In this document: piece by piece, positions 54,620 to 62,317 of the stretch
Layout of the letters: each line of letters starts with the position of its first letter
How positions within the stretch are numbered: position 1 is the stretch's first letter
NCBI RefSeq assembly: GCF_030409055.1
Contig: NZ_CP116619.1
Location: forward strand, 1,893,628-1,957,627
DNA: 64,000 nt
From: Trichocoleus desertorum NBK24
GTDB lineage: Bacteria; Cyanobacteriota; Cyanobacteriia; FACHB-46
Direction of reading: 5' to 3'
The notes under the pieces: generated by a model
The model's database searches: none
Told to the model about the DNA's origin: nothing
What the model saw: the letters and a program-made list of their open reading frames with translations, nothing else
Translations under genes and position numbers: made by a program

Positions 54620-57427
54620 ATGTTAGTCAATCGAATTGTGATCGGTTCAGCCGCGTTCGGTCTTAGCTTTGGCTTGAGTTTTCTCGCTGAGCGCAACTTG
54701 CAGCGATCGCTCCTGACGGGGCTAATTGCGCCAGGTGCCTATGCGGGAGCAGTCGCCATTGACGATCGCCAGAAACGGCAAGCCCAACTAAAAGGGCAGG
54801 CGATCGCGGGACAGTTGCAAGCTTACGAGCAACGGCAAGCAGAAATCCAGCAAGCTCTCTTGAGCGCTACTGCCGAAAAGCAGCGAGCCGAAACCAGCTT
54901 GAGCTTTTTGCAAGCAGACTTTGAGAAGCTGCAAGTTCGCATTGCTGAACAACAACAGCAAGATCGGGACTTAGGTCAAGCGATCGCCAGCTTAGAAGGG
55001 CGCAAACAGCAACTGGAACTTGGGTTCCAGAAGTTGCAAGAGCGGGTACAGGGTTTAGCAGCACGGGAAGCAGAAATCCAGCAAGCGATCGCCAACACGA
55101 CAGAGGTGCGGCAAAGTTTAGCGGTTGAGGCAGGTCAGCACCAGCAAGAACTGAGTCAACTCAAAACCCAAATTGCTGAATTTACCGCGCAAAAACTCCA
55201 ACTCCACAGCGATGTTGCTGCCTTGCAAACCAGCAAGCAACTGTTAGCCGCAGAAACCAAGGATTTACAAGCACAAATCCAAACGCTGGAGCGATCGCGG
55301 CAAATCCTGAATGAGTCTCTAGCGGAACTGGCAGCGATCGACGTAGAGCCACTGAAGACGGAAATTCAAACCATCATTGCTGCTGTTGATACACAACCGT
55401 TGCAGGCAGAAATTCAAGGATTAGTTTCAGCGATCGATGTAGAGCCGCTAAGAGCTGAGATTCAGGAGCTAGCGGCAGCCATCAATGTGCCGTTGTTGAA
55501 ATCGGAGATTCGATCACTAATAGATGCGATCGATCTGCAACCGCTGAAATCGGAGATTCGATCACTAGTTGCCGCGATCGATGTCCAAGCGTTGAGATCA
55601 AAGATTGAAGCATTAATTTCAACCATTGATGCACAGTCGTTGAAGTCAGAAATCCAAACCATCATTTCTGCGATCGATGTAGAGCCGCTGAAATCGGAAA
55701 TTCAAAAGATTGATTTACAACCCTTGAGGTCGGAAATTGCAGAATTAGTGACGGCGATCGATCTGCAACCACTGAAGTTAGAAATTCAATCGCTAGTGAC
55801 GGCGATCGATACACAGCCCTTAAAAGCGGAAAGCCCAACAGTCGATTTGCAACTGCTGAAGTCAGAGATTCAATTACTAGTTGCCGAGATCGATCTGCAA
55901 CCGCTCAAATCAGAGATTGCGGGGCTAGTAGCTGGCATCGATCTACAACCCCTGAAGTTAGAAATTCAATCGTTATTTGCGGCGATCGCAACTCAAAGGC
56001 AAGAACTAGAGACAGCTCTGGAAATCTTACTAACCCAAGTCGCTAACCGAATCCCACAATCGACTGAAGTGTTCCAGGAGGAACTGTCTAGGGGTGAACT
56101 GGTCAGTATAGAGCAGTCTCCGGTTGAAGTTCTGCGACCCGACCCGTCGGAATCGGAATGGAAAACAGATGAACCTGGATCTAGAGTCAATGATTTGCTG
56201 ACTCCGGAGTGGCATGAATTTATCAAAGATTTGTCCGATGCTGAATATCAAGCATTGCAAGCGATCCTCTGGCAAGATGCCGACACTCTGAAGCAGATTG
56301 CTGATGAGCAATTGGTGATGCCTAGCATGCTGGTCGAAGCGATCAATGAAGTGGCTAAGCAAACCATTGGCGATTTGATTTTGCAGTCAGGGTCAGGCTC
56401 GGCTCTACCAGAAGTTTACGAAGAATATGTTGAATCTCTGGAAAGAGCGATCGCTTTGCTATCGAGAGACAGCTTTCCTGTCACAACCATTGATGTTGAA
56501 GTAACAGATGTGCCAGCAGCGATCGCAGCCCTACCAGCCAAACTAGGCACCTGGAAATGTCGGGTGATCTTTGAGACTGGAGCCAATGCTTTAGTGATCA
56601 CCCCGAATAGCCAAACCTTAATCAGTGGTGGGAGTGACAACAAACTACAAGTTTGGGCCTTGGAAGGCAAATGGGTACAAACCCTTTCCCAGCCCAAAAA
56701 CTCTGGCTCGATTTATGCCCTTGCAATGCATCCCAGCGGCAAGCTGTTGTTTAGCAGTGGCAGCAGCAACACAATTAAAGTCTGGAATCTGAAGACAGGC
56801 GAATTAATCCGCACCCTCACCGGACATACCACTGCCGTAAATGCGATCGCCGTTAGCCCAGATGCTCAGTTACTCGCCAGTGGCAGCGCCGATCGCAGCA
56901 TTAAAGTGTGGGACATCAGAAGCGGACGCTTACTCCAAACCCTCAATGGTTATGGCTTCATTACCTCAGTGGTTTTCAGCCCTCGCCTTGACAAAGATAT
57001 TCTTGCCAGTGGCGACCAAAACGGTACGATTCACCTTTGGAATTTAGATACCAAAGCTACTTTCAACTCCTTGCCCGCTCATGGCAGCAAAGTTTGCTCA
57101 ATGGCATTTAGCCCCGATGGTAAAACGATTCTCAGTGGAGGTGCAGACGGCACCATCAAGCTTTGGGATTTAGGCCCAGATGTTAGCTCCAGTCTGGCAT
57201 TGCATAAAGGCCAAGTATCAGCAGTTGCCATTAGCCCCAACGGTCAGTTTTTAATCAGTGGTGGTGAAGATTGCACCTTGAAAGTTTGGAATTTAGAGTC
57301 GAGAGAATTGCTAACGACGTTGAGCGAACATAAGGGTAAGATTTGTGCGATCGCCTTTGCGCCAGATAGCAATACATTTGTTAGCAGTAGCGCCGATCAA
57401 ACCATTAGAGTTTGGCGATACAGTTAA
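54620..57427 (+). CDS. Multidomain coiled-coil / 16-residue repeat / TerB-C-like / WD40 protein
   Basis: A 935-residue protein. Residues 1-45 hold one or two hydrophobic helices (probable membrane anchor); 50-235 is Gln/Glu-rich coiled coil; 239-455 is a series of about 14 copies of a 16-residue unit with consensus AIDLQPLKSEIQSLVA; 515-615 (PEWHEFIKDLSDAEYQALQ, MPSMLVEAINEVAKQTIGDL, LPEVYEEYVESLERAI) resembles the TerB-C domain of Ter-type stress systems; 640-933 is a WD40 propeller with seven blades (VWALEGKW, VWNLKTGEL, VWDIRSGRL, LWNLDTKA, LWDLGPDV, VWNLESREL, VWRYS). TerB-C similarity is by eye. The next gene, 49 bases on, is a BrxD-type ATPase, so the two probably act together. Confidence 0.85.
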   Translation: MLVNRIVIGSAAFGLSFGLSFLAERNLQRSLLTGLIAPGAYAGAVAIDDRQKRQAQLKGQAIAGQLQAYEQRQAEIQQALLSATAEKQRAETSLSFLQADFEKLQVRIAEQQQQDRDLGQAIASLEGRKQQLELGFQKLQERVQGLAAREAEIQQAIANTTEVRQSLAVEAGQHQQELSQLKTQIAEFTAQKLQLHSDVAALQTSKQLLAAETKDLQAQIQTLERSRQILNESLAELAAIDVEPLKTEIQTIIAAVDTQPLQAEIQGLVSAIDVEPLRAEIQELAAAINVPLLKSEIRSLIDAIDLQPLKSEIRSLVAAIDVQALRSKIEALISTIDAQSLKSEIQTIISAIDVEPLKSEIQKIDLQPLRSEIAELVTAIDLQPLKLEIQSLVTAIDTQPLKAESPTVDLQLLKSEIQLLVAEIDLQPLKSEIAGLVAGIDLQPLKLEIQSLFAAIATQRQELETALEILLTQVANRIPQSTEVFQEELSRGELVSIEQSPVEVLRPDPSESEWKTDEPGSRVNDLLTPEWHEFIKDLSDAEYQALQAILWQDADTLKQIADEQLVMPSMLVEAINEVAKQTIGDLILQSGSGSALPEVYEEYVESLERAIALLSRDSFPVTTIDVEVTDVPAAIAALPAKLGTWKCRVIFETGANALVITPNSQTLISGGSDNKLQVWALEGKWVQTLSQPKNSGSIYALAMHPSGKLLFSSGSSNTIKVWNLKTGELIRTLTGHTTAVNAIAVSPDAQLLASGSADRSIKVWDIRSGRLLQTLNGYGFITSVVFSPRLDKDILASGDQNGTIHLWNLDTKATFNSLPAHGSKVCSMAFSPDGKTILSGGADGTIKLWDLGPDVSSSLALHKGQVSAVAISPNGQFLISGGEDCTLKVWNLESRELLTTLSEHKGKICAIAFAPDSNTFVSSSADQTIRVWRYS
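55334..55990 (+). repeat. 48-bp-period coding repeat
   Basis: DNA for the 16-residue units of the 935-residue protein. Units vary at the nucleotide level, with frequent GCGATCGAT at the Ala-Ile-Asp codons; two units are shortened near 55700 and 55840. The pattern is an in-frame expansion, not a random low-complexity tract. Confidence 0.88.
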
Positions 57428-57476
57428 CAGACACCAAAGTTAGTCCATCGGCCCTGACCAAACGTAGTGCAGACAC

Positions 57477-58805
57477 ATGGCAAAGCAGAAACTTTCCAAG
57501 CGGGTATCCACAGCCTTGATCAATGCCTTGGGTGCGGGAGTCGTTCCCAGAATTGGTCTGGAACAAATTGCTGTGGGTCGGGAAGTAGAAGCCAAAGCTC
57601 TAGTCCAAGACCTGGAAAACACGGCTGAAGGTGGCGCAGCGTTTCGGTTTGTGGTGGGTCGCTACGGATCTGGTAAGAGCTTCATCCTGCAACTGATTCG
57701 CAATCAAGCGATGGAGCAAGGCTTTGTCGTTGCCGATGCTGATTTGTCTCCAGAACGCCGCTTAGCAGGAGCCAGTGGACAAAGTATCGCCACTTATCGG
57801 GAGTTGATGCAAAACATCGCCACGAAGACCAATCCAGACGGCGGCGCGATCGCCCTGATTCTGGAACGTTGGATCAGCGGTGTCTTAACTCAAGTGGCGC
57901 AGGAAAGCGGCAAACGCCCCAAAGATGAAGGCTTTGATGACTTGGTAGAAGTCAAAATTCGCGAAGTGGTGCAAACCTTAGAAGGATTGGTTCATGGCTT
58001 CGACTTTGCCAGCGTGATCATTGCTTACTGGCGCGGCTACCGTACCGACGACGACAGCTTAAAAGATGCGGCTCTGCGTTGGCTGCGAGGAGAATTCTCT
58101 ACCAAATCCGATGCGAAAGCAGCCTTAGGCGTAAAAGTCATCATTGATGACGAAACTTGGTACGACTACATCAAGTTGTTCGCCAAGTTTGTCTCAGGGA
58201 TTGGCTACAAAGGCTTACTGGTGCTGCTGGATGAAGCGGTGCATCTCTACAAAATCACCCATGCAGGTTCCCGCCAGAACAATTACGACAAGTTGTTGGC
58301 CATGTTCAATGACACGGTGCAAGGTCGAGTTGGGCATCTCAACATCATCATTGGTGGCACCCCACAATTTCTCGAAGATTCGCGCCGAGGGCTCTACAGC
58401 GACCCCGCCTGGCAACGCCGCACTGCCCAAAGTCGCTTTGCTCAACCAGGTCTGCAAGATACCTCTGGCCCCGTAATTCGATTAGAACCTCTCACCCAAC
58501 CAGAAATCCTCCAACTGCTACAACGCTTGGCAGAAGTCCATTCCGCTCACTACGCTTACCAAGCTTCGTTGAATAATCGCGACCTACAAGCCTTCCTTAA
58601 AGAAATCACCAATCGCCTCGGTGCTGAAGCTCTACTCACTCCCGGCGAAATTGTCCGCGACTTCATCAGCGCCCTCAACCTCCTCCACCAAAACCCCAAA
58701 CTCTCCCTCACCCAACTACTCGGCGGCACCAATTTCCAACCCACTCGCTCAGGCAAAGACGCCAAAGTAGACGAAACCGGAGAATTTGCAGAATTTACAC
58801 TTTAA
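57477..58805 (+). CDS. BrxD/DUF2791-type P-loop ATPase
   Basis: A 442-residue AAA+-like ATPase. It starts with the family-typical STALINALGAGVVPRIGLEQIAVGR region (split over residues 11-35). Walker A is GRYGSGKS at 61-68, Walker B LLVLLDEA at 247-254 and a sensor-1-like IIGGTPQF near 291-298; a conserved RR-x4-R cluster is near 314-320. These match the DUF2791 family, which includes BREX protein BrxD and the ATPases of TerB-linked gene clusters. No helicase (BrxHI-like), PglZ or methyltransferase is nearby, so this is not a BREX locus. The likely partner is the upstream TerB-C/WD40 protein, same strand, 49-bp gap. No terminator intervenes. Confidence 0.88.
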   Translation: MAKQKLSKRVSTALINALGAGVVPRIGLEQIAVGREVEAKALVQDLENTAEGGAAFRFVVGRYGSGKSFILQLIRNQAMEQGFVVADADLSPERRLAGASGQSIATYRELMQNIATKTNPDGGAIALILERWISGVLTQVAQESGKRPKDEGFDDLVEVKIREVVQTLEGLVHGFDFASVIIAYWRGYRTDDDSLKDAALRWLRGEFSTKSDAKAALGVKVIIDDETWYDYIKLFAKFVSGIGYKGLLVLLDEAVHLYKITHAGSRQNNYDKLLAMFNDTVQGRVGHLNIIIGGTPQFLEDSRRGLYSDPAWQRRTAQSRFAQPGLQDTSGPVIRLEPLTQPEILQLLQRLAEVHSAHYAYQASLNNRDLQAFLKEITNRLGAEALLTPGEIVRDFISALNLLHQNPKLSLTQLLGGTNFQPTRSGKDAKVDETGEFAEFTL

Positions 58806-58825
58806 GTACAGGGATACAAATCAGT

Positions 58826-58867
58826 GAGCGATCGCTTTCATTATTGCTGAACTTGGAGAGAGCGATC
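58826..58867. repeat. Dispersed GCGATCGC palindrome, copy 1
   Basis: GAGCGATCGCTTTC at 58826, then a TTATTGCTGAACTTGGA spacer, then GAGAGCGATC. The ends can pair, giving a short hairpin. Same family as copies at 59525, 59815, 61273 and 62041. Confidence 0.85.
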
Positions 58868-58944
58868 TTAACTTAGACAGAATGTTTTTTGGTTTCTAAG
58901 TTTAATAAATGTTCTAGGTTTTATCGATGAAGTTATGATTTTTT

Positions 58945-59418
58945 GTGATGTTTAGACTAAGTGAGGAAGTAAAGCAGCAATTAGAAGCTGTAGCCCCTCT
59001 CATAACGTTTTTTGGGCTACCCAGAAAGAAGCAAATAGCAGTTCTACCTAAGTTAGAAGAGAAAAGAAAATACGATTTTCCTGATGGGGATTTAATAACA
59101 AGTAATGCTCTTGAAGTCTTACTGAATAGCTATGGCTCTTGCCTAAACTCGATTTTGATGTCACTCATGATTATGCTTGATGAGCTAAGAAACGAGGATG
59201 TCAAGTATTTAGCTGATCTTGTTGAGCATCTCTTGGAAACAATTTCTGAAATCTTAGAGAAGCAGTTTGAGACTATGGATAGTGCAAGGAGTTCTGGTAC
59301 TTCTGAATGGGATACTCTTCGCTTACTTTCCTTAGAATTTCAACAAGCAACAAACATTCATTCGGAGATCAACAAAAATATTATAAAAACGTGTTTAGAA
59401 TATTGGCTTCATCCTTAG
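58945..59418 (+). CDS. Orphan AT-rich gene, unknown function
   Basis: A 157-residue helical protein (RLSEEVKQQLEAVAPLITFF, LEVLLNSYGSCLNSILMSLM, LADLVEHLLETISEILEKQF) with no recognised motif and no signal peptide. It is AT-richer than the ATPase gene upstream, like the HEPN and LRAT genes further right, suggesting acquisition. It lies between two copies of the dispersed palindrome. ATG 58945 or the next codon ATG-like start both fit. Function cannot be inferred. Confidence 0.55.
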   Translation: MMFRLSEEVKQQLEAVAPLITFFGLPRKKQIAVLPKLEEKRKYDFPDGDLITSNALEVLLNSYGSCLNSILMSLMIMLDELRNEDVKYLADLVEHLLETISEILEKQFETMDSARSSGTSEWDTLRLLSLEFQQATNIHSEINKNIIKTCLEYWLHP

Positions 59419-59524
59419 CGCCAGGCAGTGTATAACAACTTTCTCAGAATAGTCTATCGAAAATTTTTATTGTTGGGGTTGAGGTTGTTTTAGCCAATGC
59501 AGTGAACTTTTGTAGAAAAGGCTG

Positions 59525-59563
59525 CTCGCTTTCACTACTGCTGAACTTGAAGAGAGCAATCAC
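59525..59563. repeat. Dispersed GCGATCGC palindrome, copy 2
   Basis: CTCGCTTTCACTACTGCTGA, ACTTGAAGAGAGCAATCAC. It matches copy 1 with several changes that weaken both arms; the HIP1 core is lost at both ends. It forms the left end of the 218-bp duplication. Confidence 0.75.
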
Positions 59564-59749
59564 GTATCTTTTCTGACTTCCTACTAATGGTTGAATCGAG
59601 ACAATAAGAGTTGCGGAAAATTCTATTTCAAAGGTTTAGGAATTGGATGATCGCAGAGTGAAGCTCACTTTTAGCAATCACACAATACTTGCCCAAGGAC
59701 ATGTTCAATTTACGTAACTCTCTCTTCTCTTGTTTAGCGATCGCTAACT
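59532..59749. repeat. Direct repeat, left copy (about 218 bp)
   Basis: It aligns along its whole length with 61278-61497, with roughly one change in nine by eye and no visible indel. It carries the upstream region and first 15 codons of the gerMN-type gene found intact at 61451. Confidence 0.9.
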
Positions 59750-59757
59750 CCTCATAA
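59701..59757 (+). pseudogene. Truncated 5' remnant of a GerMN-type gene
   Basis: ATG 59701 encodes MFNLRNSLFSCLAIA, identical to the start of the intact GerMN protein at 61451, then diverges to NSS-stop. Only the first half of a signal peptide remains. The upstream region is also duplicated. Confidence 0.85.
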
Positions 59758-59814
59758 TGGTGGAACTGAGATAAGAAGTTAGCAAGAATTCTACTGTGGA
59801 GAGTTTGAGGAATT

Positions 59815-59860
59815 GGGCGATCGCTTTCACTATTAATTAAATTGCAGAGAGCGATCGCGT
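59815..59860. repeat. Dispersed GCGATCGC palindrome, copy 3
   Basis: GGGCGATCGCTTTCACTATT at 59815 and, after a short AT spacer, GCAGAGAGCGATCGCGT. Both arms end in HIP1 octamers, giving the best hairpin of the family. Confidence 0.85.
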
Positions 59861-59924
59861 AAACCTTCTCCTACAAAGCCTTGCCATACAATGGACACTG
59901 AATCTTGAGATTGGGAAGCAGGCA

Positions 59925-60203
59925 ATGAATCCTACAGGTAATTCCCCACTAGAGAACACAGAATCAGCAGCTCTAACATCTGTGACAGAGCTACAACGTC
60001 AGCTTAATGACTCACTCAAACAATTATCTCCAGAGCGATTACGGGTACTTGCTGATTTTGCAGCTTATCTGGCAAATGCTGAAAGCGAAGCCGCAACTCA
60101 AGAACTCCTGGCAATTCCGGGATTGTTAGAGCGAGTTAAGCTCAATCAAACAACTCCTAGAAATCAATACACCGATTGGAGATCCCTTCGTTCTGATGTA
60201 TGA
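59925..60203 (+). CDS. Antitoxin of a RelE/ParE-type module
   Basis: A 92-residue protein, helical in the middle (LQRQLNDSLKQLSPERLRVL, ADFAAYLANAESEAATQELL) with a C-terminal segment likely to bind toxin (NQYTDWRSLRSDV). The family resembles small DUF2281-like antitoxins rather than a clear RHH or HTH. It overlaps the toxin gene by 8 bases, the usual arrangement with antitoxin first. Confidence 0.72.
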   Translation: MNPTGNSPLENTESAALTSVTELQRQLNDSLKQLSPERLRVLADFAAYLANAESEAATQELLAIPGLLERVKLNQTTPRNQYTDWRSLRSDV

Positions 60204-60459
60204 AGTTCTTCTCCATCCTGACGCTCAAAAGGTGTATGTCAACGCTGATAAAGCTCTAGCGAAAAAGATCGCTCGATGCTTGCAGCAGCTAGAGCAAACT
60301 CCCCGGTCACACCCTAACATTAAAGCCCTTAAGGGAGATTATGCAGGTTACTATGGCTACCGCATCGGGGACTACAGAGTCATTTATTCGGTAGATGATG
60401 GACTCGTACAGGTACTGGTTGTAGCGATCGCCCATCGTAGTGAAGCATATGAGCCATGA
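60196..60459 (+). CDS. RelE/ParE-superfamily toxin
   Basis: An 87-residue protein: YEVLLHPDAQKVYVNADKAL, KKIARCLQQLEQ, NIKALKGDYAGYYGYRIGDY and RVIYSVDDG plus a C-terminal VVAIAHRSEAYEP. These are the signature blocks of RelE/ParE toxins of the mRNA-interferase type (LKG..GYRxRxGDYRVIY). Full length. It pairs with the overlapping antitoxin gene. Confidence 0.88.
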   Translation: MYEVLLHPDAQKVYVNADKALAKKIARCLQQLEQTPRSHPNIKALKGDYAGYYGYRIGDYRVIYSVDDGLVQVLVVAIAHRSEAYEP

Positions 60460-61284
60460 CTAGCGGATACGTATCCCCGGAAATTTAGATGTACTTTTCG
60501 CTATATGTCTTCCCACTCCTGCAGCCTTCTTCACTATACTTCTTCGTCTTTTCTCAGCCTCTTTCGCGAATTTTCTAGCTTCATAGCCAGCAGCTTTACC
60601 TCCTGCCAAGATAATTTGTTCACCCTGTTTGCATCTTGACTTTCCTGTTTTGCACCAATTGGCAAAGTGCTCACAATTATTAAAAATAAGATTGTAGTTT
60701 CGTTCACCCAAACGTCGTTTGGCTCTCTTTACAACTCTGGTTTGTGAAAATGATTTGCGATGGCGTTTTATATGAATTCTTTGGTTCTTAGCAAATTTAG
60801 ATAATTGAGTTTTGTCAATTCTTTTACCATTTACGTAGTGGATAACTTCATCATCGCCACAATAAATTCCATGATGAAAGCAATGACCATAGTCAGCGTA
60901 GATGTGATCACCCATCTTTAAACCAGTTCTACAATAAATAGCGAAGTCCTTGCTATTAATAAATTGATATTTAAGCTTTTCTTCTTTGAATCTTGTTTCC
61001 GCTCTTTTAATTGTTTTTTCTCGATCAATACATCTGCAAGCATATTTCCTGACTTTGGAATTTGCACCTTGAGTGAACTCTGCGAGACTCACTCGACAAA
61101 GTTGACCACTTTTTGAATCCTGATCTGTCCAGTAAATAACTAAATCTTCACCAACATATATTCCATGCTGCTTGCAGGAACCAAGATCAACATATATATG
61201 ATCGCCCTTTTTCACGGTAGTTAGTCTCTCTATTTGTTTTTCATAGAGTTCCCATCTCATTGATAAGCTGATCATCATTACCAC
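60460..61284 (-). CDS. Tandem LRAT-domain protein with one degenerate domain
   Basis: A 274-residue protein with two LRAT/NlpC-P60-like domains. Domain 2 (about 123-215) has DHIYADYGHCFHHGIYCGDD (split) with H138 and the catalytic motif NCEHF at 203-207 (C204). Domain 1 (about 25-120) has the same layout (DHIYVDLGSCKQHGIYVGED, split, H40) but its motif is NSKDF at 110-114, so the nucleophile is lost. A basic tail (KEAEKRRRSIVKKAAG) follows. LRAT proteins are acyltransferases or thiol lipases. The gene is AT-rich. Start ATG 61284 or 61260. Confidence 0.85.
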   Translation of the reverse strand: MVMMISLSMRWELYEKQIERLTTVKKGDHIYVDLGSCKQHGIYVGEDLVIYWTDQDSKSGQLCRVSLAEFTQGANSKVRKYACRCIDREKTIKRAETRFKEEKLKYQFINSKDFAIYCRTGLKMGDHIYADYGHCFHHGIYCGDDEVIHYVNGKRIDKTQLSKFAKNQRIHIKRHRKSFSQTRVVKRAKRRLGERNYNLIFNNCEHFANWCKTGKSRCKQGEQIILAGGKAAGYEARKFAKEAEKRRRSIVKKAAGVGRHIAKSTSKFPGIRIR

Positions 61285-61312
61285 TACTGCTGAACTTGGA
61301 GAGAGCGATCAC
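61273..61312. repeat. Dispersed GCGATCGC palindrome, copy 4
   Basis: ATCATTACCACTACTGCTGA then ACTTGGAGAGAGCGATCACC. It overlaps the start of the tandem-LRAT gene and begins the right copy of the 218-bp duplication; the right arm is intact, the left is decayed. Confidence 0.75.
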
Positions 61313-61497
61313 CTATCTTTTTTGGCTTCCTGCTAATGGTTGAATTGAGACAATAAAAGTTGCAGAAAATTCTATTGCAAAGGTTTAGGAATTGGGCGAT
61401 CGCGGATTGAAGCTACCTTCAGCAATCACACGATACTTGTCCAAAAGTTCATGTTTAATTTACGTAACTCTCTCTTCTCTTGTTTAGCGATCGCTAC
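61278..61497. repeat. Direct repeat, right copy (about 218 bp)
   Basis: It aligns with 59532-59749. It includes the upstream region of the intact GerMN gene and its first 15 codons, and at the left overlaps the LRAT gene start, so the duplicated unit ends within a gene there. Confidence 0.9.
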
Positions 61498-62005
61498 CCT
61501 CGCCGGAATTAGCCTCTCTGACAGCCGTCCCACAAACGCTAACCCTGTTGACAACGTAGCCCAAGCCTCGACTGTTGCTGCTACAACCAACACCAAGCCA
61601 GTCAAAGTGTTTTTCCCCACCAGCCGTAGCCAACAAGATTTTTCTTACGTGGCTCCTGTAGTACGACGCACCCAAACTCAAGGGGTGGCCCAATTTGCCA
61701 TTGAGCAATTAGTCGCAGGCCCAACCAGTCAAGAAAGACAACAAGGTTTTAGAGCCCCACTCAATTTGCAAGGCAGCTCTAACTGTGGTCGAGACTTTAA
61801 GCTAGTTGTCTCTACAGGTGTTGCCAAGTTGCAATTCTGTAAGCAAGTGGTATCCAACGGCATTGGCGATGATGCTCGAATCAAAAGCTCAATTACCACC
61901 ACATTGAAGCAATTCCCTAGCATCAATTCAGTGGTACTTCTCGATCGCAACGGCAACTGCTTGAACGACCAAAGTGGTAACAATCGCTGTTTGCAGCAGA
62001 GTTAA
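61451..62005 (+). CDS. GerMN-domain exported protein
   Basis: A 184-residue secreted protein. The signal peptide ends near LSDSRPTNA; then a GerMN domain (about 50-175) with KVFFPTSRSQQD, GVAQFAIEQLVAGPTSQERQ and VVSTGVAKLQFCKQV. GerMN domains occur in spore-germination protein GerM and in many cyanobacterial envelope proteins, role unclear. Its upstream 170 bases are duplicated at 59.5 kb. Confidence 0.85.
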   Translation: MFNLRNSLFSCLAIATLAGISLSDSRPTNANPVDNVAQASTVAATTNTKPVKVFFPTSRSQQDFSYVAPVVRRTQTQGVAQFAIEQLVAGPTSQERQQGFRAPLNLQGSSNCGRDFKLVVSTGVAKLQFCKQVVSNGIGDDARIKSSITTTLKQFPSINSVVLLDRNGNCLNDQSGNNRCLQQS

Positions 62006-62317
62006 AAAACATCACTACTTGGTTTGAAGTAATGAATGAAGCGATCGCTTTTACTTAATTGAGCAAGAGCAATCGCTTTACAGCATACAGAAGGAGAATC
62101 ATAGCTGGTCTATTCTAGAAATACATTAGGAGTTTCCACATCTGATATATTGAGAGATTTCACTTATCTATTCCAAGTTAAATCAGATTAATTACTGAAA
62201 GTACTATCTTAATAATAGTCAGATATTCTTTTTGTGAAGTTACTTCCATGTGCCTCTTTGCAAATCCCTAGTGAGTGGCTAGAATTTGTGAGGATCTTCT
62301 AAAAGATATATAGACTT
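62006..62317. other. AT-rich intergenic region
   Basis: About 310 bases, with palindrome copy 5 at the left end (62041-62077). No gene, RNA or promoter is clear; AT content rises toward the HEPN gene. Confidence 0.5.
62041..62077. repeat. Dispersed GCGATCGC palindrome, copy 5
   Basis: GCGATCGCTTTTACTTAATT then GAGCAAGAGCAATCGCT. Diverged member of the same family. Confidence 0.65.

Larger units (their letters stand above)
59419..59924. other. Repeat-rich intergenic region
   Basis: About 500 bases with copies 2 and 3 of the dispersed palindrome and an extra, truncated copy of the gerMN upstream region and gene start (59532-59757). Otherwise AT-rich without genes. Confidence 0.6.

Noticed and set aside
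57477-58805. A BREX system
   Set aside because: Only a BrxD-type ATPase is present; no brxA/B/C, pglX, pglZ or brxL-like gene lies in the window.
58826-62077. CRISPR array
   Set aside because: The repeated units are irregularly spaced (hundreds of bases apart) and diverged; there are no uniform spacers and no cas genes.
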